A stretch of 64,000 nucleotides of DNA from Paragonimus skrjabini miyazakii (Eukaryota; Platyhelminthes; Trematoda; Plagiorchiida; Troglotrematidae): positions 59,255 through 123,254 of the forward strand of contig JTDE01000699.1 of NCBI GenBank assembly GCA_014338405.1, given 5' to 3'. Below are positions 23,864-36,502 of this stretch, in pieces (position 1 is the first letter of the stretch; each line of letters opens with the position of its first letter). The notes under the pieces were generated by a model. The model searched no databases and had not been told where the DNA came from. It worked only from the letters and a program-made list of their open reading frames with translations. The position numbers and the translations under genes were made by a program.

Positions 23864-26800
23864 GTAAGCTTTTCAATATTTGATTGAATCAGATTGAGAC
23901 AAAACAGAAACTTCATTTCACCCTTGTTTTTATCTAAACAAACTTTTGGTAGTTCATTTCCATGCATTTGCGGAAACTGGCTCAACTCAATAGTTTGTTG
24001 ATATTGTGAGAATCCTTCGGATGAATACACATTACCGAAACAAATTATGCGAACGGTTGTACGCTTATCCGCTCCAATTATGTACATCATATTCGAACGA
24101 CCACAATCGTGCACATAATAATGGGCTGAACAAAAATCACCGGAGTTGAAGTGTTAACTTAAGGTTATCAATAACAGAATCCCAATAAATGAAACGATTA
24201 GTCAGTGAGTATTTGATTGCACAGTTTTCACTGTTGTAAGTTAGCCTCACCCGGTTGACATTTGACTGCTTCTCGTTCATTTACCTGGCAAGTATCTGAG
24301 ATGAGGTTTCCGCCGATGACAGTAGATTTAACCTATGCCTATGTAGTCATATTTTGTCTGCATAGGCTGCTCTAATATTCAGTCCACCAATGTCAGTAGT
24401 ATACGTTAGTCGAACTCCAGAAAATATTGCCATCCGTGTGTTTGTCGATTAGACAGACGGAAAAATTTCTGTTAATTATCGCCGCTTTGGTTAAGCCGCA
24501 TACAATGCAAGGTTTACGTCGTGAGTGTATGCTCTTGTTCTATTTTAACCGACCAGCTAACAAGTGTACAAAAACAGCTTGCAAAAAAACCGAAATGGTA
24601 AAGAGGTTGGAAAACAGCTGAAATTGGATGCATATGTAGTAACCACTATCTAAAACAGTTCAGAGAAGGTGGTTTACGGGGTATATCTGTGAAAGTTTTA
24701 AACAGCACATTTCACAGGCATACGTTAGACACTTTCTTGGAACGTCAGTAGGCTAATGAATTATCATTTGAATTATATTCCGTTGATTATGTCATTCAGG
24801 GTGTCCAAAAATTGACAGCTAAGTTCAATCATGTTACCTCTGTGTTTACCCAGAAGCTCAAAATCCTAAATTCATTTGTTTACAATACAAATCAATAAGG
24901 CTTAGTTGCCTCGTTATTTAAACCTGTGCATATACATGGTCCATTGCGGCCGTGTGAGTAACTTGGTTTAGACCACTTTGTAAATATTGCCTCAAGGTAT
25001 TTTAAACTGATATCGAGAAAAAATACGTGTACTCTGGAAAAGTAAGTAGGTTATCCGGATATCTCAAGCAAGAGACGTTGTAGTTAGTGGCTTGTTATCA
25101 GAGAAAATATCTGGTCACAGGTGAACTGAGTGAGATCAATCGGTCTAATGATGAACACCAGCTACTTCAGTCGTACGAAACTCAGTCAGTCATCCTAACT
25201 TTGTTGTTCGGAACAGTTACTGTCCAATTCATTCTACGTATACTTTCAAATGAAACATTAGAAGTACGTACTTATAACCTCCAAAGCATCTAGACACAAA
25301 AATTGCAGTAAGATATAAATGAAACGATAATCTCCCGTTAGCTTTAATGTGGTGCGAAGACCAAGAGTGGAAGGCCATCAAACCAATTTGGACCATAAAA
25401 TTTGATTTACAAACCGCTTATTTACTCGAAAGGAGTCATGGAACGAATGATCAAGCGTAGTTCTTGATGCTTGCGTTTTTAAAAACCACTATGACCGAAC
25501 AGTAAAGTAAACTAAGAGCATTACTGATCAATTTGCCTTTCATTCTGAACCAAGAATGAGTGACATAGTCATGTTTTGCATCCAATTTCCCTTCAAAATA
25601 ATCAAAGGCGTCAGAAGCTTCCGACTGTAATTCAGTTCTGTACACTGCATGTTGGTCTGTAATATCCTTCATAGGACTGGCATAAAGTTATTGTTCACGA
25701 AGCTACCGTGTTACATACTTACCAGCCTGATTGTAAATACTTTTGACCTGCATATTTTCCAGTAGATTTTAAAGTTTCCATACAGGCGGTAAATTACCTT
25801 GAGCTTAACAGAGATTGTTTTTGACCAACAATGACATTAAACGGAAAATTCAACAGGAGATTCAGACATTTTACTAAGGTGGCAAAGCAAAGGAAGTAAA
25901 CTACGTAGATAACAAGTACTTGGTAACTTTGCATAGAGAACAACTGTTTGTGAGCGGTAGAAGATAAAACCGTTCCAGATGCACAACACAAACAGAATAT
26001 CCACATCTTCGACAAATGGAGATGACGATGTTGTAGTTTCTGATGAGTAATAAACCGTGAAACACTTCTGGTGGACACACTTTATGGCAAGTTGCCTCAT
26101 TGTTATTTTGAGTATCATTAAAAAACAAACTGAATTTTAAGCAAGTGTAAAAATAACCAACAAAACAAAATCATCTGCACGCGAAACGAAAAGTAACATT
26201 TTCCGAGTGAAGAAGGAAAGTGCCGTTCAATTGTGAAGGTCACCGTTCGTTTTGGAGATTACGGTTGTAGAAACCAGAAGTGATATGAGTTACTTTTGTT
26301 AACTCGGCAGGTAGATCATTTGTTAGAGAACGGAGGTATTCTGTTTGAGCAGTGAATTGATTTGCCCTGTGCACCACTAATCTGTGAATTGGTCTTCAAA
26401 CAGCGGCGCCACAAACAGTGGCAAATTCTTTCAGACAACTGCTGATAGCGTCAACAAGAGACACTGCAAAATGTTCAACATAACCCAACAACAAGCGTTT
26501 TTGATTGCCACGACTCTACTATATATTCTTTTCACCATTTTGCTCGGTTTTATTATGATACCTTTTGATATTGTTTGAAAATGATTTTCTCCCATAAGTG
26601 TCGTCATTAACCCTGGTAAGACTGGAGATTGGAGATAATTACTCGCATCGCTGGAATTGTACTCGTAAAAGTGATTTTCAAACTATTCATTCAATCTCCA
26701 CTTTAGAGCAAACGCATCTGGACGTAATTCCTGACGGAGCTGGACTCTGAATAAATAGATCGATAAGAGATAAATCCCCCGAGACATATTCAACTGTCCT

Positions 26801-28713
26801 TTGGACAAGAAACAGTGATACTGAGAAACACAATGATACTATCCGGATACATTACAGTAAAACGTTCACGCTATCAGCTCAAATATATTTAAGACCGAGT
26901 GAGCATCTACAACTTCTAAACAATTTGTGTGCAACGGGAAATTTGTTTTGTTGATAACCATTTACGTCTGACACAAGTGTTATTTGAATCGAATGAACCA
27001 GTTATAAATTTGATAGTATACAAAGCAGGTTAAGTATTAAGCACATCGGGCGGTAGATAGACTGTGGCCAACTTATCAAACAAATATTTTGTTGACGTGA
27101 GGCTTTTCATAGAGTTTAACTAAGTGTGGTACAGTCAAACTCACGTGTTTCCTCCACTTCATTGTCGAGTAGAGTAATCACGTGTTGTTTCAAATGATCC
27201 AGTGTCAAAAAGCGCGGTTGGGTAGGAGTGAATATTCTGATTCGCTAAAGGGGTGGTCAAAGTCAACACATTCCTTACATTTACGGAGATGTTACACGGC
27301 ACTTCGGCAGAATCTCATAGTGGGACTTGCCGTAAAAACAGTAATCGTGGACATCATTTCTTTCTGACAAAACGTTATCTGTTTAGTTACTTGGCTTTAG
27401 AACAAAATCAGTGTAGGGTGACCACAGCAACTACAACGTGAAATCGTTCGACCAACTTGCACTTCCAAATCTTTTGAAGATTCCTAGAACTACGACCACC
27501 TTGGCCATGAATAACAGCTTTTGCGAAACGGGCTTTTCGAAGTAAATACCCAGACTACTGTCATCGAATTCCTTCACAAAATTCCCACCGTTTCTTGTTG
27601 TTCCGATAAACTCAAAGCACTCCAACCTGTGTTTCGGCAAGCGTGAATTGATAAGGGTAACCTTTTCTTAGGGGGCGTTGACAGCGCTTTGACAATCAGT
27701 TGATTCACACTGGTAAATAAATCATCCACTTCAGCATTTGAAGAGCGGATAGCTTCTACGACGCGGCGGGTGACCTTGGCAAGCTTGTTAGATGATTGTT
27801 GTTTTGGTAGAGCCCAAATAAACCAGCTCCTGATTTTTCTTTTGCAAGGTGCCGTGCATGTCACTAACAACCGAGTGATAAGTAATAGATGGTAGATGGA
27901 AACAGCAGCTTGATAAAGTTTTTGGCGAAAAACCCTTATCTTATTTGTTAAGTAAGTTCGTCAGATTTTAAGTTTTGTTTTACTCGAAACATTTCCTTCA
28001 ATTACGCTTCTCCTGTGGGCGTTGTAATGTGCAATGTGTAATATTCGTAAAGTCTGAATTATTTATTTCAACGTGACACTCCGAAACTCATCAATGACAT
28101 GTTGTTATTTTAAGAGGAAAGCCTAGACTTTTCTTCACATACGTCAACAACTTGAATTCGAAATGGTTATTGATGACAAATTAGACGACCGCTATGGTCT
28201 ACGTTGGGAATAATTTCACAGTATACAACGTACAGTTAGTTCGTAAATGCCTGAGGTCCCACTGATCAAGATGAGTAGAAGAAATGTTAAATAGTGTTTA
28301 GGAACAATTCTTCACACAACGTCCACGATCAATACCAGTAAGCGTCAAGGCAAGACGCTTGTAATTGTATCAGAGAGTGACAAAGAAAAAAGGATGCAAT
28401 AGAGGATTCTGGTTGACACCGATTGAATATTACTCATCCGTAACAACAGTTTTACATTCATATGGACCTTTTAGTTAGCCAGGTTTCTAAAAAAAACGTT
28501 ATACGCTCTAATTTCGCTATTATTATAAATCGTTGGTAATAGATAATTTGGGGAGTGAACTGCAGAAATGCTTGCAAATGATGAACGTGTTCAGCACTGT
28601 TCCACTGACCTCAAATTAGACACGAACAAACTGGTATTGATAAATCACAGTTTCACTCTCAAACTAGTGTGATTGATTCCTTGCACGTAATAAAAACGGT
28701 TGACTTTAATGTT

Positions 28714-28895
28714 ACTTCAATGGCGTAGTGGTCAACATGGTTGCCTTGTAAAAGCCTTTCCCGAAGCTGACTCCCAATGGAGGTAGGGATATGCATTATT
28801 GACTGACTCTAACACGAACGAAACATGGGGCTACTTTTCTCTCCGGAGGGACCTAATGGAGCAGTGTGATGGTTGTGATCCGTTATGAACGACAT
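28714..28895 (+). repeat. Degraded full-span hammerhead SINE
   Basis: The A-box-like TGGCGTAGTGG (28721-28731) is well kept, followed by CAACATGGTTGCC, a damaged B box (GAAGCTGACTCCC), GATATGCATTATTGACTGAC and CGAACGAAAC at the ribozyme position, and an eroded tail. The core CTGACGA is now CTGACTGA and stems II and III no longer form, so the ribozyme is dead. Both ends are approximate. Confidence 0.65.
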
Positions 28896-30164
28896 CCAGG
28901 TCTTAAGAAATTCACTACTAATTTATTCCAATTTCAAATATAAAAATTTCTTTCCTGGTTTGCTTTTATCTTGAAAACCTGAGAGAAAGCCGTAAATATA
29001 AAACCATATGATGTTAACTTTTCTTTCGGTACCTACCTCAAATTTCACTGTAAATAGCAATTGTAGTTACATTGACAAGTTTGGCAAGACAGTGTTATCA
29101 GTACAGCCTACTCCTTACAAAGAAAATTCGTGGTAAGAGCCAAAATCGTACCTATTAGAGATATGTGTTTTGTAAGGAAAGGTATCAGCCCACTCAGTAA
29201 TTATGACTTAGCAGTAAGATGGTTAACCATATGGCTATATACTTTTGTGAGTCGATCAAGAATGGCATGCGCGATCCGCAGACATAGCATAAATTTCACG
29301 GTGACAAATAAGATATATAAAAAAATTCACTACGTTCGCAAGACTACAAAACTACGGCGCAGATTGCATCCACAGATGAAATTTAGAAATCGAATCGGGA
29401 ACATACAATATTCATTGAAAAGTTTGACCAATATTGCAGAAAACATGCTGCAGTACTATCTATCTCAGTAGAGGTATTTTGCATGGAAGATGTTGAGTCC
29501 TATTAAACATTGAACAGACGGACCTTATGCGCCGTCCTAATTGTTTCGGAAGTAATTATCCCAGCTTCCAATGTCTATCAAGCTTTTCTAATGTCTATCT
29601 TTTAGTGGTATTTGTTGAGGGCGCAACAAAATTGTTCCAAAAACATATATCTTGGATTGACAGTTTGATAAGGGTACGCGAGATATATCTGATGTAAATA
29701 CCGAAACAATAATTCACAAAAGGAAATCCAATAACTGAGCGTTCCGGCAAAATGAACAAGGTCCCAATTACTGAGGGGCAGACAAACAAGAATTTGAGTC
29801 ATGTGGACAGACCCGGCTGGTGATCGCAATGAGAGCGAATTTAAGGCTCAAATTAACTGGTCGAGTTGTTTGGCACACATTTTACTTATAGAAGTAGTTA
29901 TATGTACGGTACACGAATATCTGCTAACTGCAGGAATTAATTGGGTTTAACCTTGATTCCGTCGGGTTCACATAAGGATCCTGCTGGCCCCAAAATATTG
30001 CTTCATGTTTAAGATTCTGCTTGTAATGAGATTCCTGGACGATACAGTAATTTCAATTGTACGAACTTCATGATTTAAGTCACCGAAAGGCAATTTCCTT
30101 AGTGATTTAAAGCGGGTTTCATAAAGTCTAATAACAGGGTTTTATAACTTGAAAGACTTTCACC

Positions 30165-30305
30165 AGTGATCGCGGCTGTCGCATTCCCATAGAGTTTTCA
30201 GTCAGTTCTTTCCAAAAGAGATATTCTGCTCGAATTTCGCTGTTGTCAGAGGTAGTCAGTGATACACATTCTTGCCACGACCAAGGTTAAAACTTCGGCC
30301 ATGTT
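30165..30305 (-). repeat. Inverted hammerhead-SINE relic
   Basis: The tail signature is present in reverse complement (CTGTCGCATTCCCATAGAG at 30175-30193). Reading on the minus strand there is an eroded B-box region, GTATCACTGACTACCTC and CAGCGAAATTCGAGCAG in place of the ribozyme, then the tail. The core G8-A9 is lost (CTGACTA), so no active hammerhead is predicted. Confidence 0.65.
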
Positions 30306-32604
30306 TTCGTGGCTAGGTAAAAATTATTAGTATGCGATTCAGGTTCCGATTTTCATAATTGAGCCTCATCTGGCTCATGACTGCTGCCATGCTGCTTATT
30401 AATAACATAATTGTGACCTACGACACTGGTTCTGGCGGACGCCAATATTAGATTGCTTGAGTAATCTAATTAGACTTGTCAGTCCTCTGATTATCTTGTA
30501 ATTTCCGTAAAACGTAGTAGAATTGTGAAATAACGCAGTCTCCACTGACAAATCTTTCGACTTCTTTGGTTTCTCTGTAATTTAACGGTATCGTAAGGGC
30601 TAATTGGAAGTATTCAAAACCGGTCGCTAGTTCAAGTGCAGTTTTGGATTTCATAATTGGACTTAATCTAAAGTATGAAATTTACGACACTGTTTGTCAT
30701 GAGTAATAAAGTCTCTCGAAGTGTCGGGGATCAGCTTAAAGCGATATCAGCTGGCTTTGATTTTTCCCGCAGTTAATCCTTGCTTCCGAGTAGATAATCA
30801 CTGAGATAATGGCTAGCACAATTTGGTTGGACCTTCTTGTATTTACTACTCAGAAGATTTAGGGACGTGACGAAAGTTTTCGTTTTTACATTTGCCAAGT
30901 TATCTGCAGTGAATTCGTTGTTTTCACATCAGTTTATGCAGTCGTATGAAGGTCGATGGTTTTCAAAACTACACGTTCCCTTACATGTCCGCTTATGCTA
31001 TGCAGAACAGTGAATGATTTTGTGAGCACCCTTAAGTTTAGTGATGGAATACCGGAAGGCGGATATGTTAGCAATTTCATCCTAGGTTGAATCGCAATTG
31101 ACAGGTATTCGAATTTTGTCATGCAAACTGGTTCACACATTTCGTGGTTTGTACAACATTTTGAAAGTCACTTCCTTTGTGAGATGCTTGTCTCTTGGTC
31201 ATCGATGCAGCGCAAAATTATACACCCACTACTTGGCTGAACCTACCATATGATTTGCCTCTTATTTAGTCAGAGATGTGTATTTGTGATCAACAAGGTA
31301 TGTGTTACATATAAACTTTGTAGACTATTGCTTTTACTTTCGGTCTCACCAGTCACATGCGGTTTAAGAACATTCTGCTAAACAATGTCAGCACGCACAA
31401 CTTTCTTGCTAAACTCGTTTCCAAAATAGCGGCCTTCAACTATGAGCTTCGTTTGAATAACAATCAAGAACCCGGCGTGAAGTTAGTCACTTCAGTTTCT
31501 GGGTGGCATACATTAGAACGAAAAAAGTTGAGGGTTGATACCGCATGGTGTACTGCCCACCGGCTACATGATGTAGTCAGAAACGATAGAATAAATACAA
31601 AAGGTTTATTTGTTTAGCAAAGCGCATAACCAGCACAGGCCTACTCAAGCCCATCCAGCTCTATTAGCGATGTCTGATCCAAAACCAGTGTTCTGGGTGA
31701 GTAACTATTCCATACTAAGTTTTGACAGGTTATAAACAGAACACTATTCACATGATGTTCAAAAAGTTTTCCTTTTTTCGATCGCTTGTTACCAGTTTTG
31801 CAGAGTCTTGCAACAAGCTGAAAATAATATTTTCCATCCTAATGCACGTCCACATCATTCCTCTAGTTCAGTACATTGAATTCAGTGCTGCTTCACTGTG
31901 AAAGCCATCTGATTATGTTCAGCTGGCTGATGTATATTTGCCTTGTTCTTAACATTCAAGCCCACAATTTCTTGAAATCTGTTGTTCTTGGTGAGAGGGT
32001 ACAACAGATATGGTGACAAAGAAATTCACAGAAAACCGATCACTACCGTTTCCAGACAGATTTTCCAAATTAAAACAGACTTTCATATAGTGTCGACGTG
32101 CTAGAGGCAACTTTTTCCTAGTATGTAAGATCCGCCAAAAACATACTTAGAAATCTGTTTTGACTTGGATAAACAGACATTTCGGTAGCGTTCCTATGGG
32201 ACTACAACATTGGATGAAACACTTGAATTTGCAAGCATTCCCCATTTGGTGTTCGAAAGTGCCAGAGTGGATATCGTTCTAGGGTTTGTAGTGAAAGTGT
32301 AATTGTGCACTTTGAACGGAAGCTTGAAGGTAACACAAAAGTAACACGAACAATCATATAGCTTCGCCATCAAAATCGTTCCGGTTTGGGCGAAGTTACG
32401 CTTGACTTTTCCCGGTTACTTCTAGTTGGCTGTTGTTTGCTACATCTTGGAGTTTGAATAGGGAAGACAGTAGGCTGATATTACTCGATGTATACCCGGA
32501 CAAATTTCGCTGCATTTTTACGAGTGCATACTACAGACCATTTATATATCAGTATGAAAAAGTGAACAAGATAACAGAAAGTCTATTGTCAGAGTGCACA
32601 ATCA

Positions 32605-32628
32605 TTGTCACTACCAAGGTAGTGACAA
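32605..32628. repeat. 11-bp inverted repeat at the PLE coding end
   Basis: TTGTCACTACC and GGTAGTGACAA are exact reverse complements separated by AA. The hairpin spans the last codons of the PLE endonuclease fragment (LPW and its stop). It may be chance or part of the element's 3' structure. Confidence 0.6.
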
Positions 32629-32985
32629 CCCTACAAACAGGTTTGAAACAGGTTTGAACTTTTGGATTGCAACAGCTTCAGCATAGCGCAGTGTTCGCCT
32701 GTGTAACGTTGAGTAGATAACGCGAAATGCCGTTGTGAGATCACATTGGTGTTGCGTCATTGGAATATGACGTGCAATGGATGATGCAGGCTCTCTGTTT
32801 CTATGCGCCTCTGTGACGTCATGTGCTTGCGTGACCCTGGTCCTCAACTGGCGCTCAGTCCTGCCTATGTAGGACGCTCCGCAACTACATCGATATTCAT
32901 AGGTAACGTTGGATTTGGCTGACTCAGCTACCGGTTGTTTCACACAGGGCATTGGAATCCGGAATGTTCCCTTTAAGGGTGATGA
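32611..32985 (-). mobile_element. Penelope-like element, GIY-YIG endonuclease remnant
   Basis: The minus-strand frame ends in a complete GIY-YIG endonuclease of the PLE type. In order: SNVTYEYRCSCGASYIGRTE, with YEY and YIG as the two signature strands and Arg in GRTERQLRTR; then an alpha-helical linker and SSIARHIPMTQHQCD, the His-containing strand; then RYAEAVAIQKFKPVSN with the catalytic Glu; and the typical C-terminal SLPW followed directly by stop. The N-terminal PMPCVKQPVAESAKS matches the usual linker after the reverse transcriptase. No RT blocks were recognised upstream, where stops appear, so this is a 5'-truncated fragment, as expected from incomplete reverse transcription. In intact elements this domain nicks target DNA for insertion. 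Confidence 0.85.
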
Positions 32986-33581
32986 TGTGTGCCAACTTAT
33001 TCACCGTCGTTTGGTTAGTTCTATCACGAGAACATACAATACGGTTGTCCCAGTGATTCTGTACATAGCACTCAGAATTTGTTTTTTTTTTGCAGTGCTG
33101 CAGGAAGTGCTTTCACAAATCCACAAATATGCGTGAATAATTTTGGCATCCTCGTGGATTAAAAAATGCTGTACTTGTTTGTATGCACTCTGGTCTATCC
33201 CCACTATGATGACAAATAAATCTGCCTTACTCATTCACTGAGTCGAATGTCAAACATCCAAATAAGCAACCATAAATTTAACAAGTATCTTTTGAGCTAG
33301 AATTATACGTAACATGCAGAAGTAGTAGGCCAGTCACAAACCAACATCTCGACGTTTTGTCTCGAATTACAACTGAACACACATTTTAGGAGAACCTGAA
33401 TCGTCGTGGTATTTCTTCAAATCATTGACCTGTACAAAAGCGTCAGTTATTATCCAACAATCGAAAACAGTTTGTTGATCAACAAATTGACTACACATTT
33501 TAGTTAATGTGGCCAGCAGCATCTGCATATGTATTTCCTTCGGAGTGCTGCGTTAGCTAATAATTGCCTTCCTTTTTAAAG

Positions 33582-33754
33582 GTCAACGAACATCTCGGTC
33601 CTCTTCAAATCTCGTTGGGCAACATGCTTATCGATATAACTAAATTCATCTTCATCTTCCTCCTGGTAATCTCATCGTTTGCTTGTGGACTCCATCAATT
33701 GTACTACTATTACGTTTCGTTTGAGGAAGATTATCGACCGACTGCTTTCAAGTC
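33582..33754 (+). CDS. TRPC: TRPC-type cation channel, exon C: S4-S5 linker and S5
   Basis: Encodes residues 210-266 and two bases of codon 267. It opens with VNEHLGPLQISLGNMLIDI, the hallmark S4-S5 linker of TRPC channels. S5 (KFIFIFLLVISSFACGLHQL, about 230-249) ends in the conserved FACGLxQLY, followed by aromatic YYYY and an acidic outer turret (FEEDYRP). The acceptor AAAG (33578-33581) follows a T-rich tract and the donor is GTAAGT at 33755. Phase 0 in, phase 2 out. Its neighbours in the protein are the S4 exon about 9.7 kb before and the pore exon 1.6 kb after. Confidence 0.95.
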
Positions 33755-35359
33755 GTAAGTTACTGTTACCAGCTTACCAGCGATTACTTTATATTGTACT
33801 AACAAATTCGACTGAGATACAAATGTATTTCAATACCCCTCTAACGTAACGTTATATAGTTTGTGTGTTTGAAAAAAAGCACCAATTATTGAAAATATTT
33901 GACTGTCAACAATGATGATTACAATTTACTTATAGGACCAAGGATTAACCCGTTAAAACAATATGCCTGAGAGGGGACTGGAAGGCAAACATTGTGCGTT
34001 TTGTTATTTGCCTTCGATTTCGAAAACTTCATGCGTGTTGTTTGATCAGCTATGGTACAAGAGAAAGCATCATTTGCGCACTCCCGAAATCCAGGTCATT
34101 ATGCAGCAGTATCTGGACGTGTTTGTGTTTTTGTTCCGATTCTGTAAATTTTCAAAAACGCAAGCGATTATTGAAACGTGTTGTTATTAAGGAAGTAGAA
34201 ATAGGCTTCTGGGACCAAAGAGTGCAATCGAACAGTACTTTAACATAATCAGTGACAGCTCAGCTTTCACAGTTGCATTGTCGAACGAGGTATTGTGTGT
34301 TACATTTTATTCAAATGTAACGACTATCACGTTGAAAATAATTCACTTCTGAAATTAGAAATAACGACCATACTATATGAGCCATGAGAAGCACCCAAAA
34401 AGTAAATGCTGATGGATTCCTAATTTGGTTTTGCAGGACAGATTTCTATTTAAACGAGCATTCAAAACGTCTTCACTATGATAAAAATCACAGCCGTAAA
34501 GTGTCACACATCTGAAGGCTGATAATTATACGACAAACTTGTTCACCTTAAAAGAAAACTTGCGGCAATCATTACACAATTTACTCGATCCTTGGTGCAA
34601 TATCAACTGGTCAGTTCAAATGTATTGTACCAGAGAAGCCTGCTGAATTTTGTTGAAGGATTGCAAGCACCAAGCTTTTTAAACAAAAAGCTCATCAGTT
34701 AACTTGTCTTCAGGAATAAATGACTTCTACAGATCTTGAAAGCAATATTTGTGGTTGTGTGTGCAAATAAATGGCAGAATGTGTTACTTACTTTCGGGTT
34801 ACCAGTGTCCAGCCAACACGATTTTGAAGCTCATTTTTCTCGTATTTTGTCCAATCCTATCAAGGTCTTACGAATTGATCACCGACTGTTCTTTATGATC
34901 GTGAACCACACCATTTCACATCTAACTGCAAGTCTTAACGATTCATACATACAGGTTGTCAACAAAATGAATCGTATTCGTCTTGACTCCATCTCAGTTT
35001 CCACTCGTAAAAGATTCCGCCCAGATTATCCGTTCTATGGACTCAGTGATTCGTCTCACCTTCTGAAGGGTCTGAACCACGGCTTACTCCCCAAAACACA
35101 CCAAGTCCATCATGATGTATTTAGCTTATAGACGAGTACTAGACAATAGTAAACTGCGTTTGAACTTACGTAAATTATATGCAGCAGTTTTACCGTTCCT
35201 GATGGTCTTGTAACAACCACGTGATCACCAGGTTGTCTTAGTTTGTCTTAGATGCCAAAAACTAAGAATATTTATATTCTTACGAATTTTGGGTACCGTT
35301 TTTATGTTTGATATTATTTACCTCGGTAAATTTCAGAGGCTTTCCCTATTTTCCTACAG
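33755..35359 (+). other. TRPC intron C (1.6 kb)
   Basis: The shortest of the four introns. Donor GTAAGT, acceptor TTCCTACAG (AG at 35358-35359). A plus-strand open frame of 131 residues (34736-35131) lies inside; it has no known motif and is not needed, because the flanking exons join in phase (TC + C gives Ser267). An alternative acceptor at AATTTCAG (35337) would break the frame and is rejected. Confidence 0.8.
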
Positions 35360-35591
35360 CTTACTGAACTCATATCGAACTCTGTTCTGGCATTTGTTCG
35401 GAAGCAGTCAAGCTGGTCACTTCGAAGTGAGGACCATCAATCGAACCACCGGGGAAAGCGAGCCTATGCCTGCTGCTCGCAACACTGTCATTGTAGGCGA
35501 AATCCTGTTGCTCATTTACCACGCCATGGCCATCATTGTTCTTGTTAATATGCTCATCGCGATGATGTCCAACTCTTTTCAGACCATACAA
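35360..35591 (+). CDS. TRPC: TRPC-type cation channel, exon D: pore helix and S6
   Basis: Encodes residues 267-344. The pore helix is SYRTLFWHLFG, matching the LFWxxFG selectivity region of TRPC channels. A long outer loop follows (about 282-310) with an NRTT glycosylation sequon, richer in charge and roughly a dozen residues longer than I expect from animal TRPCs. S6 is GEILLLIYHAMAIIVLVNML and IAMMSNSFQ, the family's gate region. The first base completes the serine codon begun in exon C. The donor is GTACGT at 35592, phase 0. Pore and S6 identity is clear; the loop sequence is divergent, so ion selectivity should not be assumed from relatives. Confidence 0.95.
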
Positions 35592-36475
35592 GTACGTTCG
35601 CGGTCATTTTGGAATGCATTTTAATAGATTTGTATGCATTATCCCAGTAAGTGAAACTTTCAGCAAATATATACCAGGAACATGGTTTTGATGTCACCCA
35701 AGGTCAAATTAATTAGAAACCTAATCAACGTTAGATGAATCTTCTGTCAGTTAAGGACGGTCTATTTAACGGTCGACGGTACATCCTTCCACGGTTTAGA
35801 TTATGCTGCTTAGACAAGTGTTACGCCTGTTCAAAGGTAGTAATACCAAGTATAAATCGACCGATTTGTGGAATATAAAAAGTCTGTGACCAAAGTTCAT
35901 TAGAACTTTCATGCAGTTTGAGCGAGATTCCATCAGTTGATCATAGTGAACCATTCCATTACAGAATAATGAACCCTTACTGTTTCATTGTTAGGTGAAT
36001 GTAATCTTATTCTGCTCAAGTCAGCCTATACTCAACATCCAAGACATTTTCAATAATTCACCTGTTCAAATATGTGCGTGCAGTTTGCAGGTTTTCCATA
36101 CACTTCTTGTGATATGAAAACCATTGCGAATTGTGCATCAGAAATGTATAACTCAAATGAAAAGTAGCTTAAAAATGGTCACACAGTAAGCACTCAAGCG
36201 GAATATCTATTGCTGATATTGTAAGCCCACAAGTGCAACGAAGATCTGTTTCCGTGTTTTGCCGAATGTACCACCTGGGACATATAGAGACGACTTTGGT
36301 TTTCTAACAACAAATGCTTGTTTGAAAACTGTTGGGAATACCCATTGGCTGTCTAGTTACGTTGATATAGTGCGCAATAAGATACATGTTGAATCTCTTT
36401 TTCGTGTAGACAAACATCACTGTATCAGTCTGTTCTCCATATCATGATGTAAATTCGTACGACTTGCATGAGCAC

Positions 36476-36502
36476 GTATGACTGGTATGACCGGTATGAC
36501 TG
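36476..36502. repeat. 9-bp tandem repeat, three units
   Basis: GTATGACTG, GTATGACCG, GTATGACTG in direct succession, one mismatch. Too short to call a satellite. Confidence 0.8.

Larger units (their letters stand above)
23864..33581 (+). other. TRPC intron B (9.7 kb)
   Basis: Donor GTAAGC at 23864 and a pyrimidine-rich acceptor ending AAAG at 33581, phase 0 on both sides. Contents recognised are a degraded SINE at 28.7 kb, an inverted SINE relic at 30.2 kb and a PLE endonuclease fragment at 32.6-33.0 kb. A 113-residue plus-strand open frame (29130-29471) and overlapping minus-strand frames at 27431-27870 have no motif I recognise. Confidence 0.8.

Noticed and set aside
26030..26075. CTGATGAG followed by GTGAAAC, hammerhead-like
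   Set aside because: The bases between the boxes cannot form stem II and there is no stem III or cleavage triplet in position.
29130..29471. 113-residue plus-strand open frame as a gene
   Set aside because: No conserved motif. The composition is basic and AT-driven, and it lies in an intron rich in repeats.
34736..35131. 131-residue plus-strand open frame between the S5 and pore exons, considered as an extra channel exon
   Set aside because: The flanking exons already join in phase (Ser267) and match TRPC continuity. The frame has no motif and no pair of splice sites in the needed phase was evident.
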